Part shown: positions 26,529 through 36,837 of the stretch, piece after piece
How positions within the stretch are numbered: the first letter of the stretch is position 1
How the letters are laid out: every line of letters starts with the position of its first letter
Assembly (NCBI RefSeq): GCF_006265115.1
Contig: NZ_SMDR01000002.1
Location: 433,743-497,742, forward strand
Reading direction: 5' to 3'
Source of the DNA: Arenimonas terrae
GTDB lineage: Bacteria > Pseudomonadota > Gammaproteobacteria > Xanthomonadales > Xanthomonadaceae
Length of the DNA: 64,000 nucleotides
Made by a program: the position numbers and the translations under genes
Notes under the pieces: generated by a model
What the model saw: the letters and a program-made list of their open reading frames with translations, nothing else
Told to the model about the DNA's origin: nothing
Database searches by the model: none

Positions 26529-28310
26529 ATGCCCTCCGCCCCTGCCGTCCTGCCCGTGCCGCCCCTGCCCGAGGACCGGATCGACCTGCTGGCGCGCCTG
26601 ACCGAAGGGCTGGACGCCCCCGGCCTGTGGTGGCTGTCCGGGTATGCCGCCGGCCTCGCCGCCCGGCCGGGCCAGCGGCCTGCCGCGGCGGCCGAGGTCT
26701 CGGCCTCGGCCCGGCTGAGCATCGTCTACGGCAGCCAGACCGGGAACGCCAAGCGCCTGGCCGAAACCCTGGCCCGCCAGGCCGAGGCCCAGGGCCTGGC
26801 CGTGCGCCTGGTCCGCGCCGACAGCTATCCGCTGCGTGAGCTCAAGGACGAACGCCTGCTCTATGTCGTCATCAGCACCCAGGGCGACGGCGATCCGCCG
26901 GACGACGCCCGCGGCTTCGTCGAACACCTGCTCGGCAAGCGCGCGCCGCAGCTCAAGTCGCTGAAGTTCGCCGTGCTGGGCCTGGGCGATTCGAGCTACC
27001 CGCAGTTCAACGCCACCGGCCGCCAGCTCGACGAGCGCCTGGCCGAACTCGGCGCCCAGCGCCTGTTCGCCCGCGGCGAAGCCGACCTGGATGTCGAGAC
27101 CGTCGCCACGCCCTGGCTGGCCAAGGCGCTCGACGGCGCCCGCGACGAGCTGAAGTCGAACGCGCCGCTGGCCACCGTCACCCCGCTGCGCCCCGCCGCG
27201 GCGGTGTCGCCGTGGAGCCGCGAAAAGCCTTACGCCGCCGAGCTGCTGGCCAACCAGCGCCTCACCGGCCGCGGCAACCGCAAGGACGTGCGCCACCTCG
27301 AGATCTCGCTGGAAGGCTCGGGCCTGAGCTACCAGCCCGGCGACGCGCTGGGCCTGTGGCCGAAAAATCCGCCGGCCCTGGTCGACGCCGTGCTCGCCGA
27401 ACTTTCGCTCGACGCCGACGCGGCGGTCGACGGCGCGCCGCTGCGCCACTGGCTGGACGAGAAGCGCGAGCTGACCAAGCTTGCGCGACCGTTCCTGCAG
27501 AAGCACGCCGAACGCGCCGGCCGCGACGAGCTTTCGCGCCTGCTGCAGCCGGAGCACGCCGACGGCCTGGCCAAACTGCTGGCCACGCATCAGCTGATCG
27601 ACCTGCTGCAGGCCTTCCCCGCCGCCTGGTCGGCCGAAGACCTGGTGGCCGCGCTGCGTCCGCTGGCGCCGCGCCTGTATTCGATCGCCTCCAGCCAGGC
27701 CGTGGTCGGCCCCGAGGCGCACCTCACCGTCGACCACGTGGCCTGGGATGCGCCGGGCGGCCGCCGCTGGGGCGCCGCCTCGCACCTGCTCGCGTCGTCG
27801 GAAGAAGGCGCGCGCCTGCCGGTCTACATCGAAGCCAACGAACGTTTCCGCCTGCCGCGCGACGGCAGCCGCGACGTGATCATGATCGGCCCCGGCACCG
27901 GCGTCGCGCCCTTCCGCGGCTTCGTACAGGAGCGTGCAGCGGTTGGCGCGTCCGGCCGCAACTGGCTGCTGTTCGGCAACCCGCATGCCCGCCACGACTT
28001 CCTGTACCAGCTGGAGTGGCAGCAGGCGCTCAAGGCCGGCCAGCTGTCGAAGCTGGACCTGGCGTTCTCGCGCGACCAGCAGAACAAGGTCTACGTGCAG
28101 GACAAGCTGCGCGAACAAGGCGCCGAGCTGTTCGCCTGGATCGAGTCCGGCGCATATATATATGTATGCGGGGCCACCACGATGGGCCGCGACGTGGAAC
28201 AGGCCCTGCTCGCCACCGCCGTGGAACACGGCGGCCGCGACGCCGACGGCGCCCGCGAGTGGCTGGCCCAACTGCAGCAGCAGGGCCGCTACGCCCGGGA
28301 CGTGTACTGA
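26529..28310 (+). CDS. cysJ: Assimilatory sulfite reductase flavoprotein subunit
   Basis: 593 residues (E. coli CysJ is 599). Delivers NADPH electrons through FAD and FMN to the sulfite reductase hemoprotein. Flavodoxin domain ~58-200 ([39 protein letters not shown]), FAD domain (LYSIASS), NADPH domain ([34 protein letters not shown]) and the C-terminal YARDVY. The ATG at 26529 fits family length. Odd feature: the YIYVCGA codons near 28151-28168 use AT-rich, otherwise rare codons. TGATG overlap with cysI. Confidence 0.95.
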   Translation: MPSAPAVLPVPPLPEDRIDLLARLTEGLDAPGLWWLSGYAAGLAARPGQRPAAAAEVSASARLSIVYGSQTGNAKRLAETLARQAEAQGLAVRLVRADSYPLRELKDERLLYVVISTQGDGDPPDDARGFVEHLLGKRAPQLKSLKFAVLGLGDSSYPQFNATGRQLDERLAELGAQRLFARGEADLDVETVATPWLAKALDGARDELKSNAPLATVTPLRPAAAVSPWSREKPYAAELLANQRLTGRGNRKDVRHLEISLEGSGLSYQPGDALGLWPKNPPALVDAVLAELSLDADAAVDGAPLRHWLDEKRELTKLARPFLQKHAERAGRDELSRLLQPEHADGLAKLLATHQLIDLLQAFPAAWSAEDLVAALRPLAPRLYSIASSQAVVGPEAHLTVDHVAWDAPGGRRWGAASHLLASSEEGARLPVYIEANERFRLPRDGSRDVIMIGPGTGVAPFRGFVQERAAVGASGRNWLLFGNPHARHDFLYQLEWQQALKAGQLSKLDLAFSRDQQNKVYVQDKLREQGAELFAWIESGAYIYVCGATTMGRDVEQALLATAVEHGGRDADGAREWLAQLQQQGRYARDVY

Positions 28311-29998
28311 TGAGCGCGCACTCGGTCGAAGACATCAAGCAGCAGAGCGGCCGCCTGCGCGGCACGTTGCTGCAGAGCCTGGCCAATCCGGTCACCGGCG
28401 CCCTGGCCGAAGACGACCAGGTGCTGATCAAGTACCACGGCAGTTACCAGCAGGACGACCGCGACATCCGCGAAGAGCGCCGGCTGGCGAAACTCGAGCC
28501 CGACTACAGCTTCATGATCCGCACCCGCACGCCCGGCGGCGTGGTGACGCCGGAGCAGTGGCTCAAGCTCGACACCATCGCCACCACCTACGCCGAACGC
28601 GGCCTGCGCATCACCACGCGCCAGGCCTTCCAGTTCCATGGCGTGATCAAGGGCAAGCTCAAGCCGACCATGCAGGCGATCAATGCCGCGCTGATCGACA
28701 CCCTGGCCGCCTGCGGCGACGTCAACCGCAACGTCGCCGTGGCGGCGAACCCGCTGCAGTCGGACCTGCACGCCACCGTCTACGCGCAGGCCGCCGCGCT
28801 GAGCGAGCACCTGCTGCCCAATACCCGCGCTTACTACGAGATCTGGCTGGACGAAGAGCGCGTGGCCGGCGCCGGCGAGGAAGAGGAACCGATCTACGGC
28901 CAGGCCTACCTGCCGCGCAAGTTCAAGATCGGTTTCGCCATTCCGCCGGTGAACGACGTGGATGTGTTCGCGCAGGATCTTGGCTTCATCGCGATAACCG
29001 ATCCGCAAGGCAACCTTGCTGGCTACAACGTCACGGTCGGCGGCGGCATGGGCGCCACCCACGGCGATCCGGAAACCTATCCGCGCCTCGCCTACGTGAT
29101 CGGCTTCGTGACGCCGGACCAGGTGACCGCTGTCGCCACCGCGGTGGTGACCGCGCAGCGCGACTACGGCAACCGCGCGGTGCGCAAACGCGCGCGCCTG
29201 AAGTACACGATCGACGACCGCGGCATTGCCTGGTTCACGTCGGAGGTGGAGGCCCGCGCGGGAGTCGCTCTCTCGCCGTCGCGGGCCTTCACCTTCGATC
29301 ACAGCGGCGACCGGTTCGGCTGGGTCGCGGGCGAGGACGGCCGCTGGCACCTGACGTTGCGCCTGCTGGCGGGCCGCATCCAGGACGGCGGACACGGCAC
29401 GCACCTCACCGGCCTGCGTGAAATCGCCAAGGTGCACGAAGGCGACTTCCGCATGACGCCGAACCAGAACCTCGTCATCGCGGGGGTGCCGGAGGCGAAG
29501 CGCGCGCAGATCGACGTACTGGTCGCCACGCATGGCCTGGACGGTTTCCGCAGCGCCAGCCCGCTGCGCCTGAAGTCCCTGGCCTGCGTCGCATTGCCGA
29601 CCTGCGGCCTGGCGATGGCGGAAGCCGAACGATACCTGCCGGCCCTGCTCGACAAGCTCGAAGCACAGCTGGCCACGCACGGCCTGGCCGACGCCGACAT
29701 CGGCCTGCGCATCAGCGGCTGCCCCAACGGCTGCTCGCGTCCCTACCTGGGCGAGATCGCGCTCGTGGGCAAGGCACCCGGCCGCTACAACCTGATGCTC
29801 GGCGCCGACCACCGCGGCCAGCGCCTGAACACGCTTTACCGCGAAAACATCGCGGAACCGGAGATCCTCGCCGCGCTCGAGCCCCTGCTCGCGGATTACG
29901 CCGCCGACCGCGGCGTGGGCGAAGGCTTCGGCGATTTTCTTGTCCGCGCCGGCGTGGTGACGCCGCGCATCGGCATTCCCGTGGAGCTGCAAGCATGA
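28310..29998 (+). CDS. cysI: Assimilatory sulfite reductase hemoprotein subunit
   Basis: 562 residues. Reduces sulfite to sulfide using siroheme and a [4Fe-4S] cluster. Ligand cysteines: CVALPTC (C-x5-C) and SGCPNGC (C-x3-C) near the C terminus. Substrate-binding and sirohaem motifs include [15 protein letters not shown] and GDVNRNV. It starts one base into the cysJ stop and overlaps cysH by 4 nt. Siroheme is supplied by cysG at 33.0 kb. Confidence 0.96.
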   Translation: MSAHSVEDIKQQSGRLRGTLLQSLANPVTGALAEDDQVLIKYHGSYQQDDRDIREERRLAKLEPDYSFMIRTRTPGGVVTPEQWLKLDTIATTYAERGLRITTRQAFQFHGVIKGKLKPTMQAINAALIDTLAACGDVNRNVAVAANPLQSDLHATVYAQAAALSEHLLPNTRAYYEIWLDEERVAGAGEEEEPIYGQAYLPRKFKIGFAIPPVNDVDVFAQDLGFIAITDPQGNLAGYNVTVGGGMGATHGDPETYPRLAYVIGFVTPDQVTAVATAVVTAQRDYGNRAVRKRARLKYTIDDRGIAWFTSEVEARAGVALSPSRAFTFDHSGDRFGWVAGEDGRWHLTLRLLAGRIQDGGHGTHLTGLREIAKVHEGDFRMTPNQNLVIAGVPEAKRAQIDVLVATHGLDGFRSASPLRLKSLACVALPTCGLAMAEAERYLPALLDKLEAQLATHGLADADIGLRISGCPNGCSRPYLGEIALVGKAPGRYNLMLGADHRGQRLNTLYRENIAEPEILAALEPLLADYAADRGVGEGFGDFLVRAGVVTPRIGIPVELQA

Positions 29999-30738
29999 GC
30001 GTCGTCCCCGATCCCACCGCCGCCGCCGAATCCCGGCAGGGCCTGGCGGAACTCAACGCCTGGCTCGCCCGGCGCACGGCGCAGCAGCGCATCGAATGGG
30101 CGCTGGAAGCGCTGTCGGGTGAGCACGCGCTGTCCTCGAGCTTCGGCGCGCAATCGGCGGTGGCCCTGCACCTGGCCACGCGCGTTCGCCCCGACCTGCC
30201 CGTGATCCTGGTGGACACCGGCTACCTGTTTCCGGAGACCTACGGCTTCGTCGACGAACTGACGCACCGACTGCAGCTGAACCTGCACATCGTGCGCCCC
30301 GACCCGGCCCAGGCCTGGTCGCCGGCCAGCATCGCCTCGCTGGAAACCCTCGGCGCCGAGGGCATCGACCGCTACAACCGCGTGCACAAGGTCGAACCAA
30401 TGCAGCGCGCGCTCAAGCAGCTCGGCGTGCGCACCTGGATCGCCGGCCTGCGCCGCGGCCAAACGAGCACGCGGGCGAACATCGACTTCCTCGAACTCAA
30501 GGACGGCCGCTGGAAACTGCACCCGCTGGCCGACTGGACCGACCGCGACATCGGCCGCTACCTCACCCAGCACGCCCTGCCCTACCACCCGCTGTGGGAC
30601 CAGGGCTACGTCTCGATCGGCGACGTGCACACCACCCGTGCCTGGCAACCCGGCATGCGCGAGGAAGACACCCGCTTCTTCGGCCTCAAGCGCGAATGCG
30701 GCCTGCACTACGACGAGCCGGTGGCGCGCAGCGCATAG
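29995..30738 (+). CDS. cysH: Phosphoadenylyl-sulfate (PAPS) reductase
   Basis: 247 residues. PP-loop enzyme that reduces PAPS to sulfite with thioredoxin. Motifs: [31 protein letters not shown], and the C-terminal catalytic ECGLH. The iron-sulfur Cys pairs of APS-reducing homologues are absent, so it uses PAPS, in line with a CysC kinase domain in the neighbouring operon. ATGA overlap with cysI. An AT-rich islet follows its stop. Confidence 0.95.
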   Translation: MSVVPDPTAAAESRQGLAELNAWLARRTAQQRIEWALEALSGEHALSSSFGAQSAVALHLATRVRPDLPVILVDTGYLFPETYGFVDELTHRLQLNLHIVRPDPAQAWSPASIASLETLGAEGIDRYNRVHKVEPMQRALKQLGVRTWIAGLRRGQTSTRANIDFLELKDGRWKLHPLADWTDRDIGRYLTQHALPYHPLWDQGYVSIGDVHTTRAWQPGMREEDTRFFGLKRECGLHYDEPVARSA

Positions 30739-30821
30739 CAACTCACTGTCAACAGAAACACGCAGCAGAAATGCAGGTGACGATAGCGATGACCAACACG
30801 CCATTCTTTTGTAAGAAACGG

Positions 30822-31775
30822 CTAGTAATGAACAAGCCTATTCGCTCTTAACCATTCTTCAAATTCAACCGAAACCTTTGGCGTCGGAAGACCTAGGTTC
30901 TTCGACAAAACCCGAATCCTGTGTGCACGTCTATTAGCGTCGACGGTCGCCACTTCCCGCGGGCCATCGCCGTGAACCCGGCTCCAGCATTCTTTGAACT
31001 CGATTTCTGATAGCGCCGTCTTAGACAGCTCAATATCCAAAGTTGAAACAAGCATCAAGACGATCTCACCAAATCCAACAACGCCCCGAAGCGAAATATC
31101 AGGATCCCCACTTCCCGAGTAAGGGATAAACGCCGGAACCTCAGCAGCTCGAAGGTCAGCCGCACTTAGCTTCCTGTAGTTTGTCTCGGATGACTTCAGC
31201 TTCTCTACCGCGTCACCCGACCCATGAATAAGAGAATTCCTAAGCTCCTTAAAGTATCGATAGCAAGTGAGAAGACTTTCGATCTGGATCGGGGCGTACT
31301 TCTTGTTCGTCTTTAGCGAAGGAAAAAATGCTGCACCTACCACGGAACTCCCACTTGCCGTAGCTGCGTCAATAACCGATCCAACCCCTCTTTTAACATT
31401 GCCTTTTGTGCTCGTCGGAAACTGCAGTGCCTTTGACGAGCCATCAGGCAACGAAAGCCGCCCATGCATCGACTCGCACCACCATTCGTACAGAGCACAG
31501 AATTCAAACAGCAGGAACTTCGCGAACTGGCGCTGCTGCCCTGACCAAGAAGTTGTTATGCAAGCTTTTTTTAGGTTTGCGCCACGAATCTCGCTTCCAG
31601 CAACAAATCTTCCCAGAAGTTCGGCTTCAGAGATGTCGGGGCAAACCTGAACTATCCCAACAACTTGCCACCGTAAGTTCCATATTGCCGCGGCAGTTGG
31701 CCAGACAAAGTCGAAGGTCTCAGTCAGCCTCTTAGCTACTGACTTTGATGGCTGGAAGAAAAACTTCTGCTGCAT
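30822..31775 (-). CDS. Unrecognised protein with HEPN-like RN-x3-H motif, in an AT-rich islet
   Basis: 317 residues, largely alpha-helical by composition, no signal peptide. Codon use and base composition are strikingly different from all neighbours: many A/T-ending codons, near 50% GC by eye. YFKELRNSLIHG (R179, H184) matches the R-x4-6-H signature of HEPN domains with the usual polar residue after Arg, the catalytic motif of many RNase toxins and defence proteins; the helices on both sides (SLLTCYRYF before) suit the fold. The rest matches nothing I recognise. It sits alone between cysH and cysB, pointing against cysH. A standalone abortive-infection-type RNase or a HEPN scaffold are possible readings; the motif alone does not prove either. 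Confidence 0.65.
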   Translation of the reverse strand: MQQKFFFQPSKSVAKRLTETFDFVWPTAAAIWNLRWQVVGIVQVCPDISEAELLGRFVAGSEIRGANLKKACITTSWSGQQRQFAKFLLFEFCALYEWWCESMHGRLSLPDGSSKALQFPTSTKGNVKRGVGSVIDAATASGSSVVGAAFFPSLKTNKKYAPIQIESLLTCYRYFKELRNSLIHGSGDAVEKLKSSETNYRKLSAADLRAAEVPAFIPYSGSGDPDISLRGVVGFGEIVLMLVSTLDIELSKTALSEIEFKECWSRVHGDGPREVATVDANRRAHRIRVLSKNLGLPTPKVSVEFEEWLRANRLVHY

Positions 31776-31800
31776 CTATTTCCCCCTGGATTGGCAAGAG

Positions 31801-32787
31801 CTAGGTCGTTATTTGTTGGCTCAGTTCCACCCAAGACGGTGCATTTGGCCACACCGGCGTGTCATGCCCCGCCACCGCGCGCTTGAGGTCCGCGCGATCG
31901 AGCTGCGGGGCCAGGGCCAGCAGCAGTTCGAGCGCGTAATCACGCAGCACGCGTTCGCGCGGCAGCACCGCCCAGCTCGTGCATTCCGGAACGGCCGCAG
32001 GCGCCGGCAATGCGCGCAGGTCGCCGTCGTCGCGCGTGCTCACCGCCATCTCGGCCAACAGGCCCACACCCAGTCCGGCGCGCACGTAGGTCTTGATCAG
32101 GTCGGCATCGCGTGCAGTCATCGCGATCTGCGGTTCCAGACCGGCTTGGGCGAAGGCGCGGCGCAGGCTGGATTCGGGCTTGTTGGTGGACTCGTAGCTG
32201 ATCAGCGGCTGCTCGGCGAGTTCGGCGAGCGTGGGCGCGCGCTGCAGCGACGCCAGCGGATGCGCGACCGGCACCAGCACCTGCCGGCGCCAGCGGTACA
32301 GCGGCACGGCGAGTCCACCCTGCGGGATCTCGCCCGCGGTGCTGACCACCGCAAAATCCGCCTGCCCCTGCGCCAGTGCGTTCAGCACCTCGCCTTCCGA
32401 GGCCGGCTGCAGGTGGATGCTGACGTCGGGAAACTTGCGCGCCAGGTGCGCGATCGCCGGCGGCAGCACGAAGCGAGCCTGCGTATGCGTGGTCACCAGC
32501 GTCAGGCGGCCGTGTTTTTCGCCGCGCTCGTTGGCGGCGTAGGCGCGGATGTTGCCGGCCTCGGCCAGCACGCGGCGGGCGTGGGCCAGCACGTCCTGGC
32601 CGGCGGGCGTGATCGCCTCCAGGCTGCGGCCCTTGCGCTGGAACAGCAGGAAGCCCAGTTCGTCCTCCAGCTGCTTGAGCTGCTTGGACAGGCCGGGCTG
32701 GGTGGCGTGCACCTTCTCGGCGGCGAGGGTGATGTTGAGGCCGGAATCGGCGATGGCGACGAGGTAGCGGAGCTGGGTCAGGGTCAT
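31801..32787 (-). CDS. cysB: LysR-type cysteine regulon activator
   Basis: 328 residues (E. coli CysB 324). N-terminal winged helix (MTLTQLRYLVAIADSGLNIT, ATQPGLSKQLKQLEDELGF), then the effector domain with TTHTQARFVLP, the CysB/Cbl hallmark in the acetylserine-binding pocket, and LIKTYVRAGLGVGLLAEMA. CysB activates cys operons with O-/N-acetylserine. Its location among the cys genes supports this. It is divergent from cysG; its 3' end abuts the AT-rich islet by 25 bp. Confidence 0.92.
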   Translation of the reverse strand: MTLTQLRYLVAIADSGLNITLAAEKVHATQPGLSKQLKQLEDELGFLLFQRKGRSLEAITPAGQDVLAHARRVLAEAGNIRAYAANERGEKHGRLTLVTTHTQARFVLPPAIAHLARKFPDVSIHLQPASEGEVLNALAQGQADFAVVSTAGEIPQGGLAVPLYRWRRQVLVPVAHPLASLQRAPTLAELAEQPLISYESTNKPESSLRRAFAQAGLEPQIAMTARDADLIKTYVRAGLGVGLLAEMAVSTRDDGDLRALPAPAAVPECTSWAVLPRERVLRDYALELLLALAPQLDRADLKRAVAGHDTPVWPNAPSWVELSQQITT

Positions 32788-33021
32788 GGTCGGTCCGTGG
32801 ATGTGCGGGCGCGCGGGCGGTCAGGGCTCGGGCGGGCGACAACACATCGGCGGATGGCGGGTGACCATGGGGTTTCCCGGGGGCGGCGCGCGGCGCCGTG
32901 GACGTAACCGCAAACTAACCCGGGGCCCCGGCGACGTCCATACGGTCCAAATAACCGGATGGCATATGGAAGGGGCGGCGGGTCATTTCCCCCGGGGACG
33001 GGGCCGGCCTAGCGTCGCCCC
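32788..33021. promoter_or_regulatory. Divergent control region cysB / cysG
   Basis: 234 bp without coding potential. The cysG-proximal half holds a less GC-rich patch, CCAAATAACCGGATGGCATA (32947-32966), including GGCATATGG at 32961-32969, the same 9-mer as in the cysD/cysJ control region. A CysB-binding site is expected here; CysB sites are poorly conserved and cannot be named by eye. Confidence 0.45.
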
Positions 33022-34500
33022 ATGGATTCTTCCCCCGCAACCGCTAGGCTGGACCCGCACCCGCCGGTCGCGCCGCCCGCGCTGTACCCCCTGTTCGCGG
33101 ATCTGCGCGGCCGGCGGGTGCTCGTCGTCGGCGGCGGGGCGGTGGCCCGGCGCAAGATCGCGCCGCTGCTGGCGGCGGGTGCCAATGTGGTGGTCGGTGC
33201 ACCGCAGCTGGAGCCGGCGCTGGACGATCTGGCCCGTGTCGGAAAGATCGAGTTCCTCGATGGCCGGTTCGCCCCGAACTGGCTGGACGGCGCCTGGCTG
33301 GTGGTCGCCGCCACCGACGATGGCGCCGTGAACCGCGCGGTCGCGGCCGAAGCGCAGGCGCGGCGGATCTGGGCCAACGTCGTCGACGACCTCGAACTGT
33401 CGTCGTATCAATCTCCCGCCCGCGTCGAACGCGGCCCGCTTCAGATCGCCATTTCCAGCGGCGGCGGCGCGCCGATGCTGGCGCGGCACCTGCGCGAAAA
33501 ACTCGAAACCGAACTCGACGAATCGCTGGCCGGGCTCGCCGCATTGCTGCTGCGCGAACGCCGGCGCATCCGCGCGCGGCACCCGCGCCTGGCCGAACGC
33601 CGCCGTTTCTTCGATGCCCTGCTCACCGGCCCGGTCACCGAACGTTTCCGCGCCGGCGACGAAGGCGGCGCGCTGCGCGCCTTCGAGGCCGCGCTCGGCG
33701 AAGCGCCGCCTTCGCGCGACATCGGCTCGGTCGCGCTGGTCGGCGCCGGCCCCGGCGACCCCGGCCTGCTGACGCTGCGCGCGCTGCGCCTGCTCAACCA
33801 GGCCGACGTGATCCTGCACGACCGCCTGGTCAGCGACGGCGTGCTGGCGCTGGCGCGGCGCGACGCCGAGTTCATCGAAGTCGGCAAACAGGCGTCGAAC
33901 CATCACGTCACCCAGGACGGCATCCACGCCCTGATGCTCGAACACGCGCGCGCCGGCCGCCGCGTGGTGCGGCTCAAGGGTGGTGACCCCTTCGTGTTCG
34001 GCCGCGGCGGTGAAGAGCTCGAATTCCTGCACGCGCACGGCATCGCCTTCGAAGTGGTGCCGGGCGTGACCGCCGCGCTGGCCTGCGCCGCCTATGCCGG
34101 TGTGCCGCTGACCCATCGCGAGCACGCGCAGTCGGTGCGCTTCGTCACCGCGCACACCAAGGATTCCGTGGACACGCTCGACTGGCGCGCGCTGGCGCAG
34201 GAGAAGCAGACCCTCGCCGTCTACATGGGCGTCGCCGGGCTCGACCGGCTGCAGCAGAAGCTGCTGGAACACGGCCGCCAGGCCGGCACGCCCTTCGCCC
34301 TGGTGGAAAACGGCTCGCGGCCCGGACAGCGCGTACTCACCGGTACGCTGGCCGATCTTCCCCAGCTTGCGCGTTTACATGACCTGCAGTCGCCCGCCCT
34401 GCTGATCCTGGGCGAAGTCGCCGCCCTGGCGCATACACTGCATTGGTTCGGCGACAAGCCACTGGGCGCTCCCGCCCCGCAGGTCGCCCACGCCGCCTGA
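33022..34500 (+). CDS. cysG: Siroheme synthase (trifunctional)
   Basis: 492 residues. The N-terminal half (~25-215) is the precorrin-2 dehydrogenase/ferrochelatase ([49 protein letters not shown]); the C-terminal half (~240-480) is the uroporphyrinogen III methyltransferase ([58 protein letters not shown] in segments). Makes siroheme for CysI. It leads into cysK after 40 bp. Confidence 0.95.
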   Translation: MDSSPATARLDPHPPVAPPALYPLFADLRGRRVLVVGGGAVARRKIAPLLAAGANVVVGAPQLEPALDDLARVGKIEFLDGRFAPNWLDGAWLVVAATDDGAVNRAVAAEAQARRIWANVVDDLELSSYQSPARVERGPLQIAISSGGGAPMLARHLREKLETELDESLAGLAALLLRERRRIRARHPRLAERRRFFDALLTGPVTERFRAGDEGGALRAFEAALGEAPPSRDIGSVALVGAGPGDPGLLTLRALRLLNQADVILHDRLVSDGVLALARRDAEFIEVGKQASNHHVTQDGIHALMLEHARAGRRVVRLKGGDPFVFGRGGEELEFLHAHGIAFEVVPGVTAALACAAYAGVPLTHREHAQSVRFVTAHTKDSVDTLDWRALAQEKQTLAVYMGVAGLDRLQQKLLEHGRQAGTPFALVENGSRPGQRVLTGTLADLPQLARLHDLQSPALLILGEVAALAHTLHWFGDKPLGAPAPQVAHAA

Positions 34501-34540
34501 CCCCATCCCCCCACGCGCACGGCGCGAACCGGAGACCCGC

Positions 34541-35518
34541 ATGACCCTTTACAACAGCATCCTCGACACCATCGGCGGCACGCCCGTCGTCAAACTGCAC
34601 CGCATCGCGCCCAGGCACGTGACGCTGTACGCCAAGGTCGAGGCCTTCAATCCCGGCGGTTCGGTGAAGGACCGCCTGGCCCTGGCCATCGTGCTCGACG
34701 CCGAGCGCAAGGGCCTGCTCAAGCCCGGCGACACCATCATCGAAGCGACCTCCGGCAACACCGGCGTGGCGCTGGCGATGGTGGCCGCGGCGCGCGGCTA
34801 CAAGTTCGTCGCGGTGATGACCGAAACCTTCTCGATCGAACGCCGCAAGCTCATGCGCGCCTACGGCGCCAAGGTGATCCTGACCCCGGCCGCCGAACGC
34901 GGCAGCGGCATGGTGCGGCGCGCGGCGGAGCTGGCGGCCAAACACGGCTGGTTCCTGGCGCGGCAGTTCGAGAACGAGGCCAACCCGGCCTACCACCGCA
35001 GCACCACCGGCCCGGAAATCCTGCGCGATTTCGCCGGCCAGCGGCTCGACTTCTTCGTCACCGGCTGGGGCACGGGCGGCACGCTGACCGGCGCCGGCCA
35101 GGTGCTCAAGCTCGCACGCCCGGACCTGAAGATCGTCACCAGCGAACCCGCCGGCGCCTCGCTGCTGGGCGGCAAGGACTGGGCGCCGCACAAGATCCAG
35201 GGCTGGACGCCGGATTTCGTGCCCGCCGTGCTCGACCGCGGCGTCGCCGATGAGATCCGCCCGGTGGACGACGTCACCGCGCGCGACACGGCGCGCCGGC
35301 TCGCGTCCGAGGAAGGCATTTTCGTCGGCATCAGCGCTGGCGCCACGGTGGCGGCGGCGCTGCAGGTCGCGGAATCGGCGCCCGAAGGCTCGGTGCTGCT
35401 GGCGATGCTGCCCGACACCGGCGAACGCTATCTCAGCACCTTCCTGTTCGAAGGCGTGAACGAAGGCAGCGACGACGAATGGCTGGCCGCGCTGGCCAGC
35501 CGTTCCGACGCGGCCTGA
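34541..35518 (+). CDS. cysK: Cysteine synthase A
   Basis: 325 residues. PLP enzyme converting O-acetylserine and sulfide to cysteine. PLP lysine in NPGGSVKDR, TSGNTGVALAM substrate loop, GTGGTLTGAGQVL phosphate cup, and PDTGERYLST near the C terminus. GGAGA ribosome site 8 nt upstream of ATG. It completes the sulfate-to-cysteine pathway encoded here from cysD onward. Confidence 0.94.
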   Translation: MTLYNSILDTIGGTPVVKLHRIAPRHVTLYAKVEAFNPGGSVKDRLALAIVLDAERKGLLKPGDTIIEATSGNTGVALAMVAAARGYKFVAVMTETFSIERRKLMRAYGAKVILTPAAERGSGMVRRAAELAAKHGWFLARQFENEANPAYHRSTTGPEILRDFAGQRLDFFVTGWGTGGTLTGAGQVLKLARPDLKIVTSEPAGASLLGGKDWAPHKIQGWTPDFVPAVLDRGVADEIRPVDDVTARDTARRLASEEGIFVGISAGATVAAALQVAESAPEGSVLLAMLPDTGERYLSTFLFEGVNEGSDDEWLAALASRSDAA

Positions 35519-35524
35519 CCGGCC

Positions 35525-35986
35525 TCAGTCGCCCTTCGGGGCGGCCTGGCCCTGGCTCAGCTGCTCGATCACTTTGGGGTCGATATGGGCGTCGATGCCG
35601 CCCATGAAGGCGCTGACCTTGCCGTCGGCCATCAGCTCCTGCATGGCCACGCGGCCCAGCACTTCGAAGCTGGTGCCGATCGCGCCCTGGCCTTCGTACT
35701 TGATCGCTTCCTGGGTCTCGGTGCCGCAGCGGTCGGTGAGCAGGCTCACGAACAGGTCGGCGACCTGCTCGTTGAGCTTGTCGCCGGCGCCGGCCGAGAC
35801 TTCGCTCAGGTCTTTCACGCCCGGGTGGCTGGCCATCGCGGCGAAGATCCAGCGGATCAGCGTGAGCTTGTCGTCCTGCGTGGTGGATTTCACCAGGCAG
35901 ATGGCCAGCTTGTCGTTGAAGGGGCCGGCCGAGGCCGACGAGGACAGGGCGAACAGCACCAGGGCAAGCAGGACGCGCAGTTTCAT
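35525..35986 (-). CDS. Exported protein of unknown function
   Basis: 153 residues with a signal peptide (MKLRVLLALVLFALSSSASA). The mature part is mainly helical with two cysteines (C30 and C87) that could form a disulfide, and the segment KLAICLVKSTTQDDKLTLIRW. I recall similar periplasmic proteins in Xanthomonadaceae without assigned function. Converges on cysK with 6 bp between the stops. Confidence 0.75.
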   Translation of the reverse strand: MKLRVLLALVLFALSSSASAGPFNDKLAICLVKSTTQDDKLTLIRWIFAAMASHPGVKDLSEVSAGAGDKLNEQVADLFVSLLTDRCGTETQEAIKYEGQGAIGTSFEVLGRVAMQELMADGKVSAFMGGIDAHIDPKVIEQLSQGQAAPKGD

Positions 35987-36105
35987 CAGAGTCTCCGGCA
36001 GTAGGCCCGCAGCCTAGCAGAGAGGCTCCGGGCTCGGCAGCGGGACACAGCCACGCCGCTACCGGGCCCGCCCGCGCCAGTGGCCGCGGACGGGCTGGAC
36101 CGGCG

Positions 36106-36624
36106 TCAGGCCGACGGCGCGTCCGCAGGCAGGACCAGCAGCAGCTTGCCGCGGGCGGCGGCATTGACCGGCTTGGCCGGCAGCTGGTTGCTGACCACCG
36201 CAACCACGCGGCCGGTCTGCTTGTGGCTGAAGGCGACCCGGATGCTGCCATCGGCGCGGGTGGTCGGCTTGCCCGGGCGGTAGCCGCCCTTGCGCATGGC
36301 CGCGATCAGCGCGTCCGTGGTGCTCGCCGCGTCACCCTCGAGAAGCTCGACGTTCACGCGGCGCTGGTAGTCGCCCCGCGGGGTCTGCACGACCCGGTCG
36401 GTGCGCGCGTGGTAGGCGAAGGGCAGGACCACGTCGTTGGGCAGGGCCTGGCGCAGCTTTCGGCCCTTGGGCGCCGGCTGGGCGGCCGGGGTTTCGGAGA
36501 CCGCCGGAGCGGCCGTGTCGGTCGAAGCGGCGGGGGACGCCGGCGCGGCCGCGCCCGGGTCGGAGGACGGGCCACAGGCGGCCAGGCCCAGGGAAAGCAG
36601 AGAGACGGCGATCAGACGATTCAT
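36106..36624 (-). CDS. Lipoprotein of unknown function
   Basis: 172 residues; lipobox LGLAAC gives an acylated Cys17. A Pro/Ala/Thr-rich linker (~20-60) leads to a compact domain (~62-168) with LPNDVVLPFAYHARTDRVVQ and GSIRVAFSHKQTGRVVAVV. The start was set at ATG 36624; an upstream in-frame GTG/ATG would spoil the signal peptide. Function unknown. Confidence 0.75.
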   Translation of the reverse strand: MNRLIAVSLLSLGLAACGPSSDPGAAAPASPAASTDTAAPAVSETPAAQPAPKGRKLRQALPNDVVLPFAYHARTDRVVQTPRGDYQRRVNVELLEGDAASTTDALIAAMRKGGYRPGKPTTRADGSIRVAFSHKQTGRVVAVVSNQLPAKPVNAAARGKLLLVLPADAPSA

Positions 36625-36737
36625 GGGATGCACTCGGGTGAGGAAGGGATCGGGCAGGTGTGCCGGCCGCGGGATTATGGACAGGCCTGCTTGAACGCGC
36701 ACTAATCCGCCGGCAGAAGGCCCTCCCAGGCCTGAAA

Positions 36738-36767
36738 TTGGGCCACGAAGGCCCGAGCAGGTAGAAT
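36738..36767 (+). promoter_or_regulatory. Predicted sigma-70 promoter for etfBA-wecB
   Basis: TTGGGC (36738-36743), an 18-bp spacer and TAGAAT (36762-36767), 70 bp before the etfB ATG. A good match for a GC-rich genome. Confidence 0.6.
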
Positions 36768-36837
36768 CCGCCCCTCTTCTCCCCCCTGCCAGCCGGCCCC
36801 GCCGGCGGCAGCCCCCTCAGCACGGAATGCGCTACCC

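Noticed and set aside
30770-30851. Possible small peptide gene after cysH (MQVTIAMTNTPFF...)
   Set aside because: 27 codons, no ribosome site, no family, overlaps the 3' end of the minus-strand HEPN-like gene.
30762-31773. 9-bp inverted repeat GCAGCAGAA / TTCTGCTGC flanking the AT-rich islet, considered as element ends
   Set aside because: The right copy is just the start codons of the HEPN-like gene (ATG CAG CAG AA); no target duplication accompanies it, so chance is likelier.
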